Origin: Uranotaenia lowii
Lineage: Eukaryota; Arthropoda; Insecta; Diptera; Culicidae
Assembly: GCF_029784155.1 (NCBI RefSeq)
Contig: NC_073693.1
Coordinates: 165,212,031 to 165,276,030, forward strand
Reading direction: 5' to 3'
DNA length: 64,000 nucleotides
Notes under the pieces: model-generated
The model's input: the letters and a program-made list of their open reading frames with translations, nothing else
What the model was told of the DNA's origin: nothing
The model's database searches: none
Part shown: in pieces, positions 35,086-46,679 of the stretch
How positions within the stretch are numbered: position 1 is the stretch's first letter
Layout of the letters: each line of letters opens with the position of its first letter
Program-made: the position numbers and the translations under genes

Positions 35086-35600
35086 CTGGGTAAAGATTTT
35101 TTTTTAATTCAAATAGTTCTTTATTGAAGGCCATTTACTTTTACAAGTTTCATAGGGCCGGGGGTCAATTATACAAAGCAAAAGTGGGGGGAGGATCGAC
35201 GGAAGGTCAGGATTTAGGAAGGGATGAGGAATGAGGATAAGTTTTGATGCGATTTGCACTCCGTGAACGGGTCAGAATTGGACAGTTGTCTCCAACTTTG
35301 GGTAGACGATTGTCTTCCATATTTTCTGTCGGCACGGGAGGGGGCGGCTGTTATGTGATTCTTTTCCTAGGGGGGGAATCAGCATTAAACACGGGAATTG
35401 GGTTTGCGGTGGCTGCTGTGAAGCGATCTCTTTTCTCTATCTCCTTGCTTGTTTGCTGCTGCTGTTGATTGTCTTCTTGTTGAATCGGAACTTCTCGTTG
35501 TCCGCTTGCTGGTCTGGTTGTTTTGTTCGGTGCAGATTGTGTGCTTCAATTTGTCTCTTTACGATGTCGGCGTATGATGAGTTGGAATTATTATTGTCAA

Positions 35601-37461
35601 CTATTTTGGAGTTTGGAGTTTTAGAGCAGCAGAATCAAAAACCCATATTGGGCAGGACCTATCGGTAGGAGAATGGTTTTGTTTGCAATCTCGGCAAAAT
35701 TTTACCTTTGAGGTACAATTTGCGCTTCCGTGGTTAGAAGAGCAAATTGTACACGACATCTGATAAAGACATCTTGCTTTAGTGTGGCCGTAAGTAAGGC
35801 ACTGCCGGCACAACATCGGTTGCGGATAGTACCCAGGTAACCATAAGGCACTGTTATAAGCCGCATATCAGCAGCATAACAGCATTTCAGTGCCTGTTGG
35901 CCGTATAGAATGTTTACTAAAGCCTATTGGCCCTGTGACATCCAAATGACAGATAAGCCCTAAATGAGCTATGAGAGTAAATGCCAGTGCCTTTAACCGG
36001 CTTTGTGCGTGACATTTCTAAAAAAAAAAAGAAGAATCCATAAGAATCAACAAAGCGCATAAAAATCTCAGATTGATTTAGGCGATTCAACCAGCTAATA
36101 AAATGGTGACCGAATTAAAAACGAAGTTCCAGATAATCCAGCGGCTCTGGGAGCTGAAATCTGAGCCGTCAAGCAATAGGAACCGGAGGATCTCCCTCGA
36201 GCTATTGAAGATCCGTCCACTGTAAAGCAGGCGCCCGCAAAAGGAATGTACCCCGATGGAAATCCACACTGTGCCTTATAAGTGCTTCAATTGAAATTCC
36301 CAATTAAAATGTTTGTTTATTGCTGATGTTCTAATATATTAAATTATAAAAATAACCAAGTGAATTGCGTTGTGCAATTGATGTGAAAAAATATTTGTAT
36401 TGTGATAAAAAAAATCATTGTGTATCGGGTAAAAAATGAAATAAATCTGAAATTTTTACACTAATTTAAGCTGGATGTTTTTTTTTCTCAGTTGAATACC
36501 ATAACAAAATTATAATTCATCTTTTTAATATTGCAGTGCCGATTATATCGTTTAGGCCACCGGTAAGCATTTCAATTTAAGTAGAACAAATTTACCGAGA
36601 TTCATAAAAGCATGGAATAGTGCAAGGAGAAAAGGCACTGGTAAGCCTTTAGAGTTCAAATCCCGGTTCTGCATATGTCTCATTCGACAAAAAAAAACAA
36701 CTTGAGAAGCATGAGTGAGGGAGATAGAGAAAACAAACAGCATGTAGGGAAAAAGATAAAACATCACATTTTTTCCATTGTTTAGATTTTCATCCGGTGG
36801 GTTGTACCCACTGGATTAATTTTTTGACATTTCCTCACAGGCTGTATATCGGCCGAAATACACGCCAAAACCGGCTTTTGAGCAGCCCTTAAGTCGAATA
36901 TAGAGCTCTAAGGCTTTGTGTTTCTATATCCGAATATACGGCCGAATAAGGGCCATTTTGTACGGCTTATTGGTTACTTGGGTAGGGCCTTGCTCGAACT
37001 CTTAGTAATCCAAAGTTTATGAATTCCGGTACAACAGTACAATTAATCGTCAACACCAGAGTTGGTGTGTTAACGATACCACTAGCAGTCTTCTTACTGA
37101 TATGACGAACATTTGTTATTTTCTGGGGAGCAGGCTCAACCTCTATTTCTTTTTCAGTCATATCATCCACTTCGTTACACAAAACCACTAACTTTCGCGA
37201 ATTCAGCTCTGGATGGCGACCAATTTCGATGTGCGTACCATCTTTCAACGCTGTTAGAGTGAATAACTTCCTACTTTGGTCCTTGCTACGAATTTTGATG
37301 ACATACCATGATTTGCGTTTTTCATAGTAGCCTCCTTCCACCTTTCCTGCGTGTTCCTCTACTGATTTCCCAATCACGAACGGGTTTTTGGAAAGCGTAT
37401 AACCTGGTTTAGCACGTAAAAACATATAATAAAGTCTTCCTCGCAGGCTTTCCGTGTCCAT
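35601..37461 (-). pseudogene. Jockey-type gag (ORF1) with three zinc knuckles, split by an insertion
   Basis: An RNA-binding ORF1 protein that packages retrotransposon RNA. The N-terminal part (37461 down to 36985) has KSWYVIKIRSKDQSRKLFTL and ends ...EFINFGLLRVRARPY. After the inserted element the frame resumes at about 35829 with YPQPMLCRQCLTYGHTKARC. Three knuckles follow: Cx2Cx4Hx4C (CRQCLTYGHTKARC), Cx2Cx3Hx4C (CTICSSNHGSANC) and Cx2Cx3Hx6C (CRDCKQNHSPTDRSC). The reading frame then hits a stop at about 35601, just where one missing A in CCAAAATAG would keep it open into NNNSNSSYADIVKRQ. The insertion lies at Tyr-Tyr (TAC TAT), so the original junction can be read exactly. Confidence 0.92.
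35832..36982. mobile_element. Non-autonomous DNA element inserted in the gag gene (TA target)
   Basis: Ends CCCAGGTAACCATAAGG on the left and (complement of the right) CCCAAGTAACCAATAAGCC, flanked by TA at 35830-35831 and 36983-36984. Removing it with one TA rebuilds an uninterrupted gag codon pair (TAC TAT), which proves the ends. 1151 bases, with subterminal TAAGGCACTG and AAGCCG motifs; no transposase. A tRNA-like T-arm (GAGTTCAAATCCCGGTTC, 36653-36670) lies inside and may be a small captured SINE. Confidence 0.93.
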
Positions 37462-37831
37462 CCATTCTGGGACAGTTCGCCCAGGATGGTCTCCTCCTCA
37501 TCACCGCTTCACTGACTCACGCATCCAACAAAAAAAAATCAGTTGCCTTTTAGATCCGAAATAAGCACACTCTTAAAATGCGACTGGTCGGCTCGAAGGA
37601 AGAGAGTGAACTTAAAGATTTTTACGGCATTGAAAATTTAAAAAAAATGTACATCTATTGTTAGATTTTCTTAAATGTTCTTTGAGAATTAAAAACTTTA
37701 CAAAACTATCTCACGATGTGAGAACTATGTCATCATCATTTTGTTATCACTTAAACTTTTTCAGTTTATATTTAAATAAAAATTGAATAAGAGTTGTGGT
37801 ATACAAATGTTTCATCTAACCCTGCTGTTAC

Positions 37832-38060
37832 ATTAAGGTTGCCAGATTGCCCGGTTTTATTCGAGTTGCACCGGATATTTAATACAAAATTTGGGAACAG
37901 TCCGGCCCGGCCCGGTTGCCCATATTTTATTGAAAAAAACCCGGATATGGCTTGGATTTATTCACTTTATTTGGCGAATGAGGATTTTTTCCTCCACAAA
38001 ATTGTAAAATTTTATTTATTTTTACGACTTAGAAACACATGCATTTTATCAGATTTCCTA
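37832..38060 (+). repeat. Left part of a GCCCGGATTT-family element
   Basis: TTAAGGTTGCCAGATTGCCC, then TATTTAATACAAAATTTGGG and GGATTTATTCACTTTATTTG match 2185-2320 closely, so this is a second copy of the 2181-2600 family. Its right part was interrupted by the 38061-38793 element and is not clearly recovered afterwards. Confidence 0.8.
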
Positions 38061-38793
38061 CACGCTCTTTTTTTTAAACTCAAAATAAAGTATTTTTGGT
38101 TCAAAACAGCACTTCGATGGCTTCCCTCAACTTTGAGTTCGACTGGGCAATAGCAAAACTAAGTTCTGATAGGCGTACTCAATACTAAGTTCGGCAGCCG
38201 AACTCGGATTTATCCTTTTTTTTTCGAGGGTAGCTGATTTTCAGGGAATTAAAGGATGATTAAAATTTGTTGCACCCGGATGTTGCTGTTCCGGTACATT
38301 GCATTGCAATTACAGAGCGGTGGAAAGTTTTGACATTCCCGATCAAAGAAAACTTCCGGATGTTACTTCCCACGGGAAGTAAACAACATCCGGAAGTTTC
38401 CGGACATTCCAAGCCGCTCACCATATGATGACAATGACGGACAGAATTTTACGCTGACACGGTGAACATGCATTTCATTATGAAGTTCCTTCATAGTCTT
38501 CCGGTAATTGTTCCGGAACGACATAATTTTGCGACGTGTTCGTTGGTTGCTGTTCCGGTTCGGACTGAACTCGCTAAGTGTTTTCAGTCCAACAAAGAGA
38601 GTTCAATTTTTAGTTCATAAGGTCGAACTCAGCTTTGATCCCTCGCCGAAGGAAAAAAAGGGATCAATTTTGAGTTCGCAGTTCGAACTCCGTTTTGATC
38701 CATCGCAAGGAGGAAAAAAGGGTAAGTTCATAGAATCGTACTATGTTTTGAACCTCGGTCGTACTTAATTTTGAGTTAAAAAAAAAGAGCGTG
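38061..38793. mobile_element. Non-autonomous TA-flanked element with GAGTTCGAAC motifs
   Basis: Ends CACGCTCTTTTTTTTAAACT and (right, complemented) CACGCTCTTTTTTTTTAACT, flanked by TA at 38059-38060 and 38794-38795. Subterminal units of the type AGTTCGAACTCNGNTTTGATCC recur, mainly at the right. A 48-base near-perfect hairpin (38351-38398) lies in the middle. No transposase. Confidence 0.88.
38351..38398. repeat. Long hairpin
   Basis: AACTTCCGGATGTT pairs perfectly with AACATCCGGAAGTT, and inside it ACTTCCC pairs with GGGAAGT, leaving a tiny loop. It is a cruciform-capable palindrome within the 38061-38793 element. Confidence 0.93.
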
Positions 38794-39077
38794 TACATTA
38801 TTATTTTTCCAGTTAGATTTGGTTAGATTTTTTTTGTGCTGCAAACACTCTATAAAGCACGAAAATAGTGCTTTTTACCTCCTTTGATAAGTACCTTTGT
38901 TTCCACGTGGTAAGAAGCATGCGCTACCTGCATATTTGAGTGCAATTGTTCGATCATTGTTGGTTTTCGATGCAAAAAAAGAGATTTTTTGTCATTGTTT
39001 CTTTCATAACTCTTGAAGGAGTTGTTGGCCCACTTTGGTGTGTTCTGATGAAAGTTTCATCATTCTATGGGCTATAC

Positions 39078-41530
39078 CAGTGGTCGGCAACCTTTTGAGA
39101 CAGAAGAGCCAAAAATAGCAAATCAAGGAAATGTCCAAGTTTCAAAGAGCCGCAAATCATTTTATCCTTACTACAAATAATGGTGATCGCTAAGATACAT
39201 GCATCCTGATGTTAACTCAGTTTTATTACCATTTTTCACAACGCCACAGATTTTCGTTGTTTATTGGCAAACGGAAGAGATTTTCATTCTTCTGAATCAA
39301 CACATTTTCATAACGGGTACAGCTTAGTAACGTTGAAATTTTGGCGATTTACCATTGTGACCTGATAAAATTTATCATTTTAAACTTTGGTGCAATTCTT
39401 TTCCTACACCTATTCCTAGATATAAAAAATAGACTTTCGATGTGTTCTGTTGAAATATTAAAAAGAAGCATTGAAAATTTTATATCATAAAAATGCATAC
39501 TACACGATGTAAATTAATATAAAAAAAAACTATACGAGGGTTTGTCTATTTTATTTTTCTTCAAATTCTACAAATAAGCCTTCAATTTTTTTTGGTTATA
39601 AACATCCGTTAAAATCCATTGAGATTCATTTGTTTGTTATGCGCGTAAAACTATCATTTTAAATAGAAAAATATTTTTCGAGCCTTAGATTAAATAAACC
39701 AACAAATTTTAATTCATTAATGGATATTTTACGGATTGAAAAAAAAATAGTCAAAAAATTAGTCTATAAAAAATGGTTATAAAATTTCTTTTAAATTTTT
39801 GTCATTACAAGCCTTCCGATTCAGCTCTCTAGTTCTCATTTTGATTTCTGATAAAATAAAAAAAAAAGGTTTCAAAAATTATATTTTTTGATAACGAAAA
39901 TTTAAGTTTAAATTTTTATTCTGTTCAAAATCGTAACCCTTCCAAGTTGTTTCTTCTCCATACTAATGAAATCTCAAAAAAAATGTCTAAACCTCTGAGT
40001 TTCAAATATATCATGGATTCAGATTGATCCTTCTGTCAAAGTTTCTATGAATTCACAAGTTCATATTTTAAATTTTTATACAATTAGTGATTTGGAATTT
40101 AATCTATTTGATTTTTTCAAACAGATATTTTAATTTGTTGAATGAATTCTCAGTTTTCACTTGCGAATTTGTAATGTTAAACATTATAGTAGTTTGTTGG
40201 CGGTTCCCTGGCCGAAAATCTTAACCAATTTTATTTATATAAGATTCGTTATGTGAATAATTTATTCTAATTTTTCCATATTTCAAAACAAAACAATTTT
40301 TAATATTTCAAAAAGTCGAAAAAATATTTTTAAAATACTTTTAATTCTTGACAGATTTACTGTATTTCAGAGTATCTAGGATTTTTGGAATAGTCAAGAA
40401 TAGATTCAACCGATGATGTAGAAATATGCTGGGATCCGATGAAAGTTTTGATAGCTATCTCGGATCTCCCATAACAATAATAAATCTTACATGATAATAG
40501 ACATCGAATTTTGACTTTGCTTCGCTGTATTTCATTTTTTAACGAACAGATTTTTAAACTCAAATTTTAGTTTTTTGACGTTATTTTGATCATCACTTCA
40601 TAGAACAAACCAAAACCAAAATTCTGATAAAGAATTAGAAATCAACTTTTAGAACAGTCATGACGTTTAAAAATAATTGCAGATTAGGAATTAAATTAAG
40701 AATTTAAAAAAAAAAGATGTAAAAGTTATTAGAAAATAGATATTAATGTTTATGGAGGAAAATGCTTCTTTACCCAATAAAGTTTCTCCTTCGAATAAAT
40801 TCTTAAAAATATTCATATTATACATGAAATTCTAAAATAAGACCAGCACTCAGACAAAATTTTTTATTAACAAACTTGAAACTTTTGTTCACTTGAACTC
40901 ATGTTCAAAATTAGAACGAAGAAATTGATTTTTTTCATGAATTTGAAAAGGAACATTGAGAGATGGAGTTCAATATTTGAAAAATTAAGAAAGAAATTTT
41001 GATGCACAAAACAATTATTATCAGTATTCAAAGCATTATTAAAGTCATCATCTGATGTTCATATTTGATCAGAACGGTGGAAAAGCAAATTTGTTTTTGA
41101 AATATTCAATTCAAGAAAAACAAACTCAATTGCATAATCTTAACAGTGAGGACTTTATTTGACAATTAAAAAATGTTCGGTTTTTATCCGATTAAATCAG
41201 AAAATCAAATTTGACGGATAACTTCCCATCCCCCGAAGAAAAATTTCTCCACGCTTCCAAATGCTATATCAGACTTTTATGAAGAACGTTCACGGATTTC
41301 TAAATTTCAACTGGGTTGCAATCTGACAAGATGCTGTTAATTTGTTCTATTTATAGTAGTTCTTTTTGAAGCCTGGGAAATATTATCTGAACTGGAGGAA
41401 CTTATGTTGCGCCCGTTTACACTAGAAAATTTCGAGGATTTTCAAAATTTTCACACATTGAGCTTAAGAGCCGCAGTTATACATCCAAAGAGCCGCATGC
41501 GGCTCGCGAGCCGCAGGTTGCCGACCTATG
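39078..41530. mobile_element. Non-autonomous hAT element (CAGTGGTCGGCAACC)
   Basis: Left end CAGTGGTCGGCAACCTTTTG; the complement of the right end is CATAGGTCGGCAACCTGCGG. An 8-bp target duplication with one difference: GGCTATAC (39070-39077) and GGCTATAT (41531-41538). Both subtermini are rich in AGAGCCGCA motifs and the right end has GCATGCGGCTCGCGAGCCGC palindromes, a widespread animal hAT terminus. The interior is AT-rich, without transposase, and includes a diverged copy of the 54270-54725 repeat at 40200-40620. Confidence 0.93.
40200..40620 (+). repeat. Diverged copy of the 54270-54725 repeat
   Basis: Shared modules in the same order: TTTTGGAATAGTCAAGAATA versus TTTGGAATTGTCAAGAATAA, GGGATCCGATGAAAGTTTTG versus GTGATCCGAAGGAAGTTTTG, then CGCTGTATTTC and AACTCAAATTTTAGTTTTTT. 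It lies within the hAT element at 39078-41530. Confidence 0.75.
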
Positions 41531-42360
41531 GGCTATATAATGATATTTTTAACAGAATATTCGGTGATGCAGACGGTACTTTTAAACACCATTTGAAGTT
41601 TATTTACAATTTTTCATATTAAATTTCATTACCTAATTTTTTAATATTTTATTTGAAAAGCTGATAAAATTTCAGTACGTTTGATGCGCTATTTTATGAT
41701 TTGCGTTGAAAATACCAGAGTAATGTAGCTTTGAAATATGGTTTTATTTAATTAACAAAAAAGTCTAACCAAATCTAACTCGAAAAATAAAATTGTTAGA
41801 AATCTAAAAAAAATACAAGTGTCTTAAGTCGTGGAAATGAATCAAATTTTCAATTTTGGGAAGATCTGAAGACCCCCGACACAATCTTATCAGATAACAA
41901 AAAAAAATCCACTAATCAAACTAAAAAAAAAAACAAATTGTGTAGTATTTTTTTTTAATCTGACAATTAAGCTAGCAAAATTTTATTATGTAGTATCTAA
42001 ACAGAAAAGAGAAATAACTTGAGGCCAAATTAGTGTGGAATTAGTGTCGATTGTAGTTAAAACGTGGTCGAGTGTTCTTCGAATTATCGATTAACTGATT
42101 TAGCCACGTGTTACCGTTTAGTTCAGGAGGTATTTAGTGAAGATAACTAACGTAAACTTTAGATTTATGAATCTTTACTTTCTAAGCTAATTGCATGCGA
42201 ACTGGTGCTAAGATACCGTATTCCGTCTTTCATAATTACAGTTCATATACTTCGATGGGTAAAAACGTGTCGAGTACATAATAACGGCTAGCTGATTACT
42301 AATATCCCTCAGTTCTCGTCATTATTTAAGGTGCACTACGAACGAACATAGGATAATCAT

Positions 42361-43828
42361 TAGACTAGTTCACTTTTCGGCTTTTGCGCAGATCAAAGCC
42401 GGACTCATATGGATTGTTCCTCATGCATTTTCAAGTATTTCTGCCAAATTTGAGATCTATTGGACTAATTTCTGTTCTGCGCAATGAGTTTTTGTAAAAA
42501 AGGCCATTTTTCTTGAAAATTTTCTTATAAGAGTTCTAGAAAGCCCCTGTTGATATTAAATGATAATTTTAGAATGCATGGTGGTTGATATTATTAGCTA
42601 TTTTATGGATCTGTTTTAGATAATCGTTCAAAACAAACCGAAAAAATTTCAAAAATCATAAACTACCAACTTGTACAGAAATTCTACTTACAAGTTGAAG
42701 GTTTAAAATCTACAATAAATCTGAAAAAAAAAATATTTTTCACAAAATCTTTTCTTGTTAATATAGCCCTGAAAGCCCTGTTTATTATCAATCATTTGAT
42801 GTATAAAATTTAATTATCGCAAGAATAGGAGCAAAGTTATTCAAATATTAATGCATCAGTTTTTAAATCATAATTATGTTCCTATTCAAGTTTTAGCTTC
42901 ATGCAACCTGAAAAACGTGGCATCAAGAGAACTTGCATATAACTTGATCAAAGCGCGCGCTTTTTTTACTCCTGGCCCAGTTTTGGGGTAGGTACTAGAT
43001 TGAATAAAATATTTTTGCTTGCGCACAAGTTGGTGAGGAGAAAACTTGAATGAAAAATATTTTATCAATTCAAATTTGTTGCAAACATCTGTAAATAACT
43101 TGATCGCTATATACCCAATTTGTATGTTTATTACATCAAAAGAAAGGTAATAAAAAGGGCTAGCTTTACAAGAAGAGCTTTTGCGAAAAATATTTTTTTC
43201 TAATTTACTGTACATTTTTAACTTTCAACTTGTAAGTAAAATTTCTGTTCAAGTTGGTAGTTTATGATTTTTTAAATTTTTTCGATTTGTTTTGAACGAT
43301 AATCAAAAAAAGATCCATTAAAATGCTAATAATATCAACCACTGTGCATCCTTAAGTTATCGTTTCATATTAAAAGGGGCTTGCTAGAACTCTTATAAGA
43401 AAATTTTCAAGAAAAATGGACTTTTTTCACAAAAACTCATTGCGCAGAACAGAAATTAGTTCAATCACAGAGAACAGACGTACAAGCTCGAACAAAAAAT
43501 CGTCAAAAAAGTGTGTAAAATTTCAAATGCTATCACCAAATAATACGATAGAAATCGACTGCAAACAGTGCCATCTATAGCGCCGTTCAAAAGTCACAAA
43601 TCAACTTTAAAGTGCCCAGTTTTCGAAAAGGCGTAATCATATATAACCTCACAAAAAATCAAAAAGGGTGTTGGGATTTTTACACAAGTTTCGTGGGCTA
43701 GCTTGTACGTCTGTTCTCTGTGGTTCAGTAGATCTCAAATTTGGCAGAAATACTTGAAAATGCATGAGGAACAATCCATATGAGTCCGGCTTTGATCTGC
43801 GAAAAAAGCCGAAAAGTGAACTAGTCTA
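42361..43828. mobile_element. Palindromic hAT-like element
   Basis: A perfect 8-bp duplication ATAATCAT at 42353-42360 and 43829-43836. Ends TAGACTAGTTCACTTTTCGG, inverted at the right. The arms (about 42361-42760 and 43190-43828) are inverted repeats of several hundred bases, giving a foldback structure. The right arm carries a nested 257-bp MITE (43466-43722) that is absent from the left. A minus frame at 42886-43215 in the loop has no recognisable domain. Confidence 0.9.
43466..43722. mobile_element. 257-bp MITE nested in the palindromic element
   Basis: Inverted ends CACAGAGAACAGACGTACAA and (right, complemented) CACAGAGAACAGACGTACAA, identical over at least 22 bases. Flanks GTTCAAT (left) and GTTCAGT (right) suggest a 7-bp target duplication with one change. 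The empty site is preserved in the left arm at about 42459-42478, confirming the insertion. Confidence 0.92.
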
Positions 43829-44084
43829 ATAATCATTCTACGGTGGGGTTAATTGGCCCTTTCTCTAACAGTAATCCTTTAACATAACCTCAAACTGTTA
43901 CAGATACCTACACCCAGCACAATGCACATTGAATTCATTTCAGATTCGTTGCAGTTGTGTGGCTGACCACTGACTGTAAGTCAAATCAAATTGTAACAAT
44001 CAAGTATATTTGTAAAGTCGAACCTATTTTTTGGAATTTCATATTTTTCGTAAAGGACCTAATAATAAAATAGGTTGATTGGGT

Positions 44085-44215
44085 TGATCTGGGTTTTAAC
44101 AAAATTTAGGTCGGATTTTAGGTCGTCTATTTAGAAATCAAAGCCCGGATTTTTTCAGGTTCTTTTATAAAATTTCTCTGATATGTCCGGTCAGGATACG
44201 TGCTGGAAAAAAAGC
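44085..44215 (+). repeat. Right-end fragment of the GCCCGGATTT family
   Basis: AAAGCCCGGATTTTTTCAGG and TGTCCGGTCAGGATACGTGC match 2529-2579 (GCCCGGATTTCAGATAACAT, TGTCCGGTCGGATGCGTGCT). Confidence 0.7.
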
Positions 44216-45366
44216 AACCATTTGCTCCCTGAGTATATTTAAGATTTTATCAGTATCCTTAGTTACGAAAGATTATGAAAGATTCCATTCATTCTATAAA
44301 TGGCTTTGTAACGCTACAAACACCTTTCTCATAAACCTACGGTAAGAGCTCATCCCAGATCAACCATTTTCATTTTTACTGTGTGTCAGTGTCATACAAA
44401 AATACTGCCACCGGGATACTTGTCCGTGTTGTACCAGGTGACTTATCCAGTAGGACTTATCAACGCTTCAAAATACCTTGAATTCGGCAAATTTCAACTG
44501 CAATGGATCCTTTCAAGAGGCGGGCCAGAAAATCAAAAAAATACCTTAAAACGGGGCATCATGCAACAGCAAGGTTAGATGAATCATTTGTATACCATAA
44601 CACTAATTCAATTTTTATTTTGATGTTATGTAATAATGTTATCATTTAATGATAACAAAAGGATGATGAAATGGTTTCTCAAATCGTGAGAAATTTTTCA
44701 ATCATTTTCGTTTAATTTTCAAATTTTTAATCATTTTTTTAAAATATCGAGCAATAGATGTAAAATTTTTTACATCATCCTATACCAACAAATGATTTTC
44801 GTTCAATCACCTATTTTTTATAAATATTTTTATAATTCAGTTTTCAGTCTGGGCTAAAATGCAACAAGATGCAAATCAAAGATTCACCTTTCAAATCGCG
44901 TATCCATGATTGTTTTGCATCGCGCATTTGTTAACATCAAGATTTCATCCATTAAAACAATAATTTTCATAATTTTAGATAGTTGAATATTTTGTAGTAT
45001 TTTTTACTCCTAAATATATGCAGCACCCTTACACTTAAAAACATTTTTGACAGAAAAAATATATAATTTAATTCGAGCAAAACCAAAAATTACTGCTTTT
45101 GGTGCTTTGTGCGTTATGACATCATAAAAATATTATAATCTATAAATTTTTAAACGTTTTCATTTGATTTTTCATTGAAAACAAAGTTTTTTGCTACTTA
45201 CCCCTTTTTCTAAGTAGGGTGAAAATCGCATTATTTTTTTTTTATTTTAGAATAACTAATGAAAGCAATAATTTTCTGATTACGTCAATTTTATATTACA
45301 TAAACCTTGAAACTTTTTATGTACAAACGTTATGATTATCTGTTTACATTAAGTTTTTAGAAGCCA

Positions 45367-46673
45367 GTTCACGTCGGGCTCTAGACGCGCACGGTTCGTT
45401 CAGGTCATTCTGCTTATCTGCCGGCAATGTTTTTCAATGGTCGAGTTATATTAGAAAGACGATATTGATTCTAAAGTGCATTTGAATAGTGTTTAAGTTG
45501 GGTGTTATTTTGTCAATTGAATTTCTTCTTTGAATGAAGAAATGTTTAAATATTGTGACAATTTCTAAGTGAAGACTCCGTTTGATTCCTGTTCAAGTTC
45601 GATTGTGTGCGTGTTATTGCAATTCGCATGATGGAGTCGCGGCGCAGCCTGCCTTGTCCAAACGGGGGAATGGACAGACGGCTGAGTTGATTCATTGAAA
45701 AATGACGCTTATGCGCAAAGTGTTGTGTGATGTGTGTAAATGTGCTCTGTTAATCTTCACCTACTTTTTTGCAATGAAATGAAAAAATAATAATTTACTC
45801 GTGTCGGGTTTCAATAAATAATGGAAGTTGATTTTTGGAATAATGGTGTGGGCATTGTATGCGGGTGGGGTTGGACCATCAGAGTTTGTTTTTTGAATTG
45901 AATAATATGTGCCCAGTTCATGAGGTTTCAAATGATAAAACGAGATGGAAAAAATTAGAATTTGATTGTAGAGGAATTTATATTGTAAGTAATTTGAATT
46001 GTTTATTAGAAGTGTATTAATGTTAAAAAAGCACAAGGCCAGAGGCACGCAGCAAACAGGTGACGGCGAGGACGTGATGACGATGAGCGACATGCTTGGA
46101 ATATCAAATTGAGAATGGCGTATTAAAAATTGGTGAGATCGTTTCATAATTATTTAATAATCTTGAACTTTTTTGTAAGACTATAATGATCTACGTTGAG
46201 CATCCTTATATATGTGAAATCTAGAACCTTCTACAGATACGGCACAGTTGCAAACTAGTACCGATAACATTGATGTGCAAATGCAGTGACACACCGAATT
46301 GCCATGTATCCTTTTTAATAATTTATATGTGCTTTATCAATATTATTTATCTGTATCATTTTAACTAATTTGTCATGATTCATTATTTTATATTCAAATA
46401 TACTATTCATTCTTATAATATTATTAACCGTAATTTTCCGAATTTTCAAGATCTATACATCTTTAGAAGAAATGCATCTGGGGATAACCTAAAGAAATAT
46501 TGCAAGCGGCACGGGTAGCCGGCCATTGTAGGTTTCTAAGGGTTGGATGCCTTCCTTCGACGAACCATCGGACCGTGGAAGCCCTAGAAGAAATTCGAAG
46601 GCCAAGCCACACAGACATAGGCAGGACCTTGCTACCGATGGGGGAACCATACATACATACATACATACATACA
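45367..46673 (+). mobile_element. Non-LTR retroposon with a 22-bp target duplication
   Basis: A 22-bp direct repeat, TACATTAAGTTTTTAGAAGC plus CA, occurs at 45345-45366 and 46674-46695; part of the match at its first bases may reflect the TACA tail. The element starts GTTCACGTCGGGCTCTAGAC, a GC-rich 5' end with CGGTTCGTTCAGG downstream as in internal promoters, and ends with a GC-rich 3' region (46490-46648) and a (CATA)n tail (46649-46673). The middle is AT-rich with no reverse transcriptase, so it is a non-autonomous or internally deleted copy moved by a LINE recognising the CATA-tailed 3' end. Confidence 0.88.
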
Positions 46674-46679
46674 TACATT
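46649..46679 (+). repeat. (ACAT)n tail
   Basis: About seven copies of CATA/ACAT that form the 3' tail of the 45367-46673 retroposon. Confidence 0.95.

Larger units (their letters stand above)
35098..37520 (-). mobile_element. Non-LTR retroelement with ORF1 but no ORF2, interrupted
   Basis: On the minus strand the order is a gag-like ORF1 (from 37461), a short 3' region, a polyadenylation signal (AATAAA, 35120-35125) and an A-rich end (35098-35106). No reverse transcriptase is present between the gag end and the 3' end, so it is a gag-only or internally deleted copy. A DNA transposon (35832-36982) sits inside the gag. The Jockey clade is the best guess from the gag type. Confidence 0.8.
38798..41793. 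mobile_element. Inverted-repeat element hosting the 39078-41530 hAT
   Basis: Left arm TTATTTTTCCAGTTAGATTT, then GGTTAGA (about 38801-38830); the right arm (about 41757-41790) is its reverse complement (TCTAACCAAATCTAACTCG). Without the nested hAT it would be about 540 bases. Its outer boundary and target duplication are uncertain, since it directly abuts the preceding element. Confidence 0.65.

Noticed and set aside
42886..43215. 109-codon minus frame in the hAT-like loop
   Set aside because: No transposase motif; hydrophobic, low-complexity, chance-like.
45761..46147. 128-codon minus frame in the retroposon
   Set aside because: No recognisable domain and antisense to the retroposon; probably chance in AT-rich DNA.
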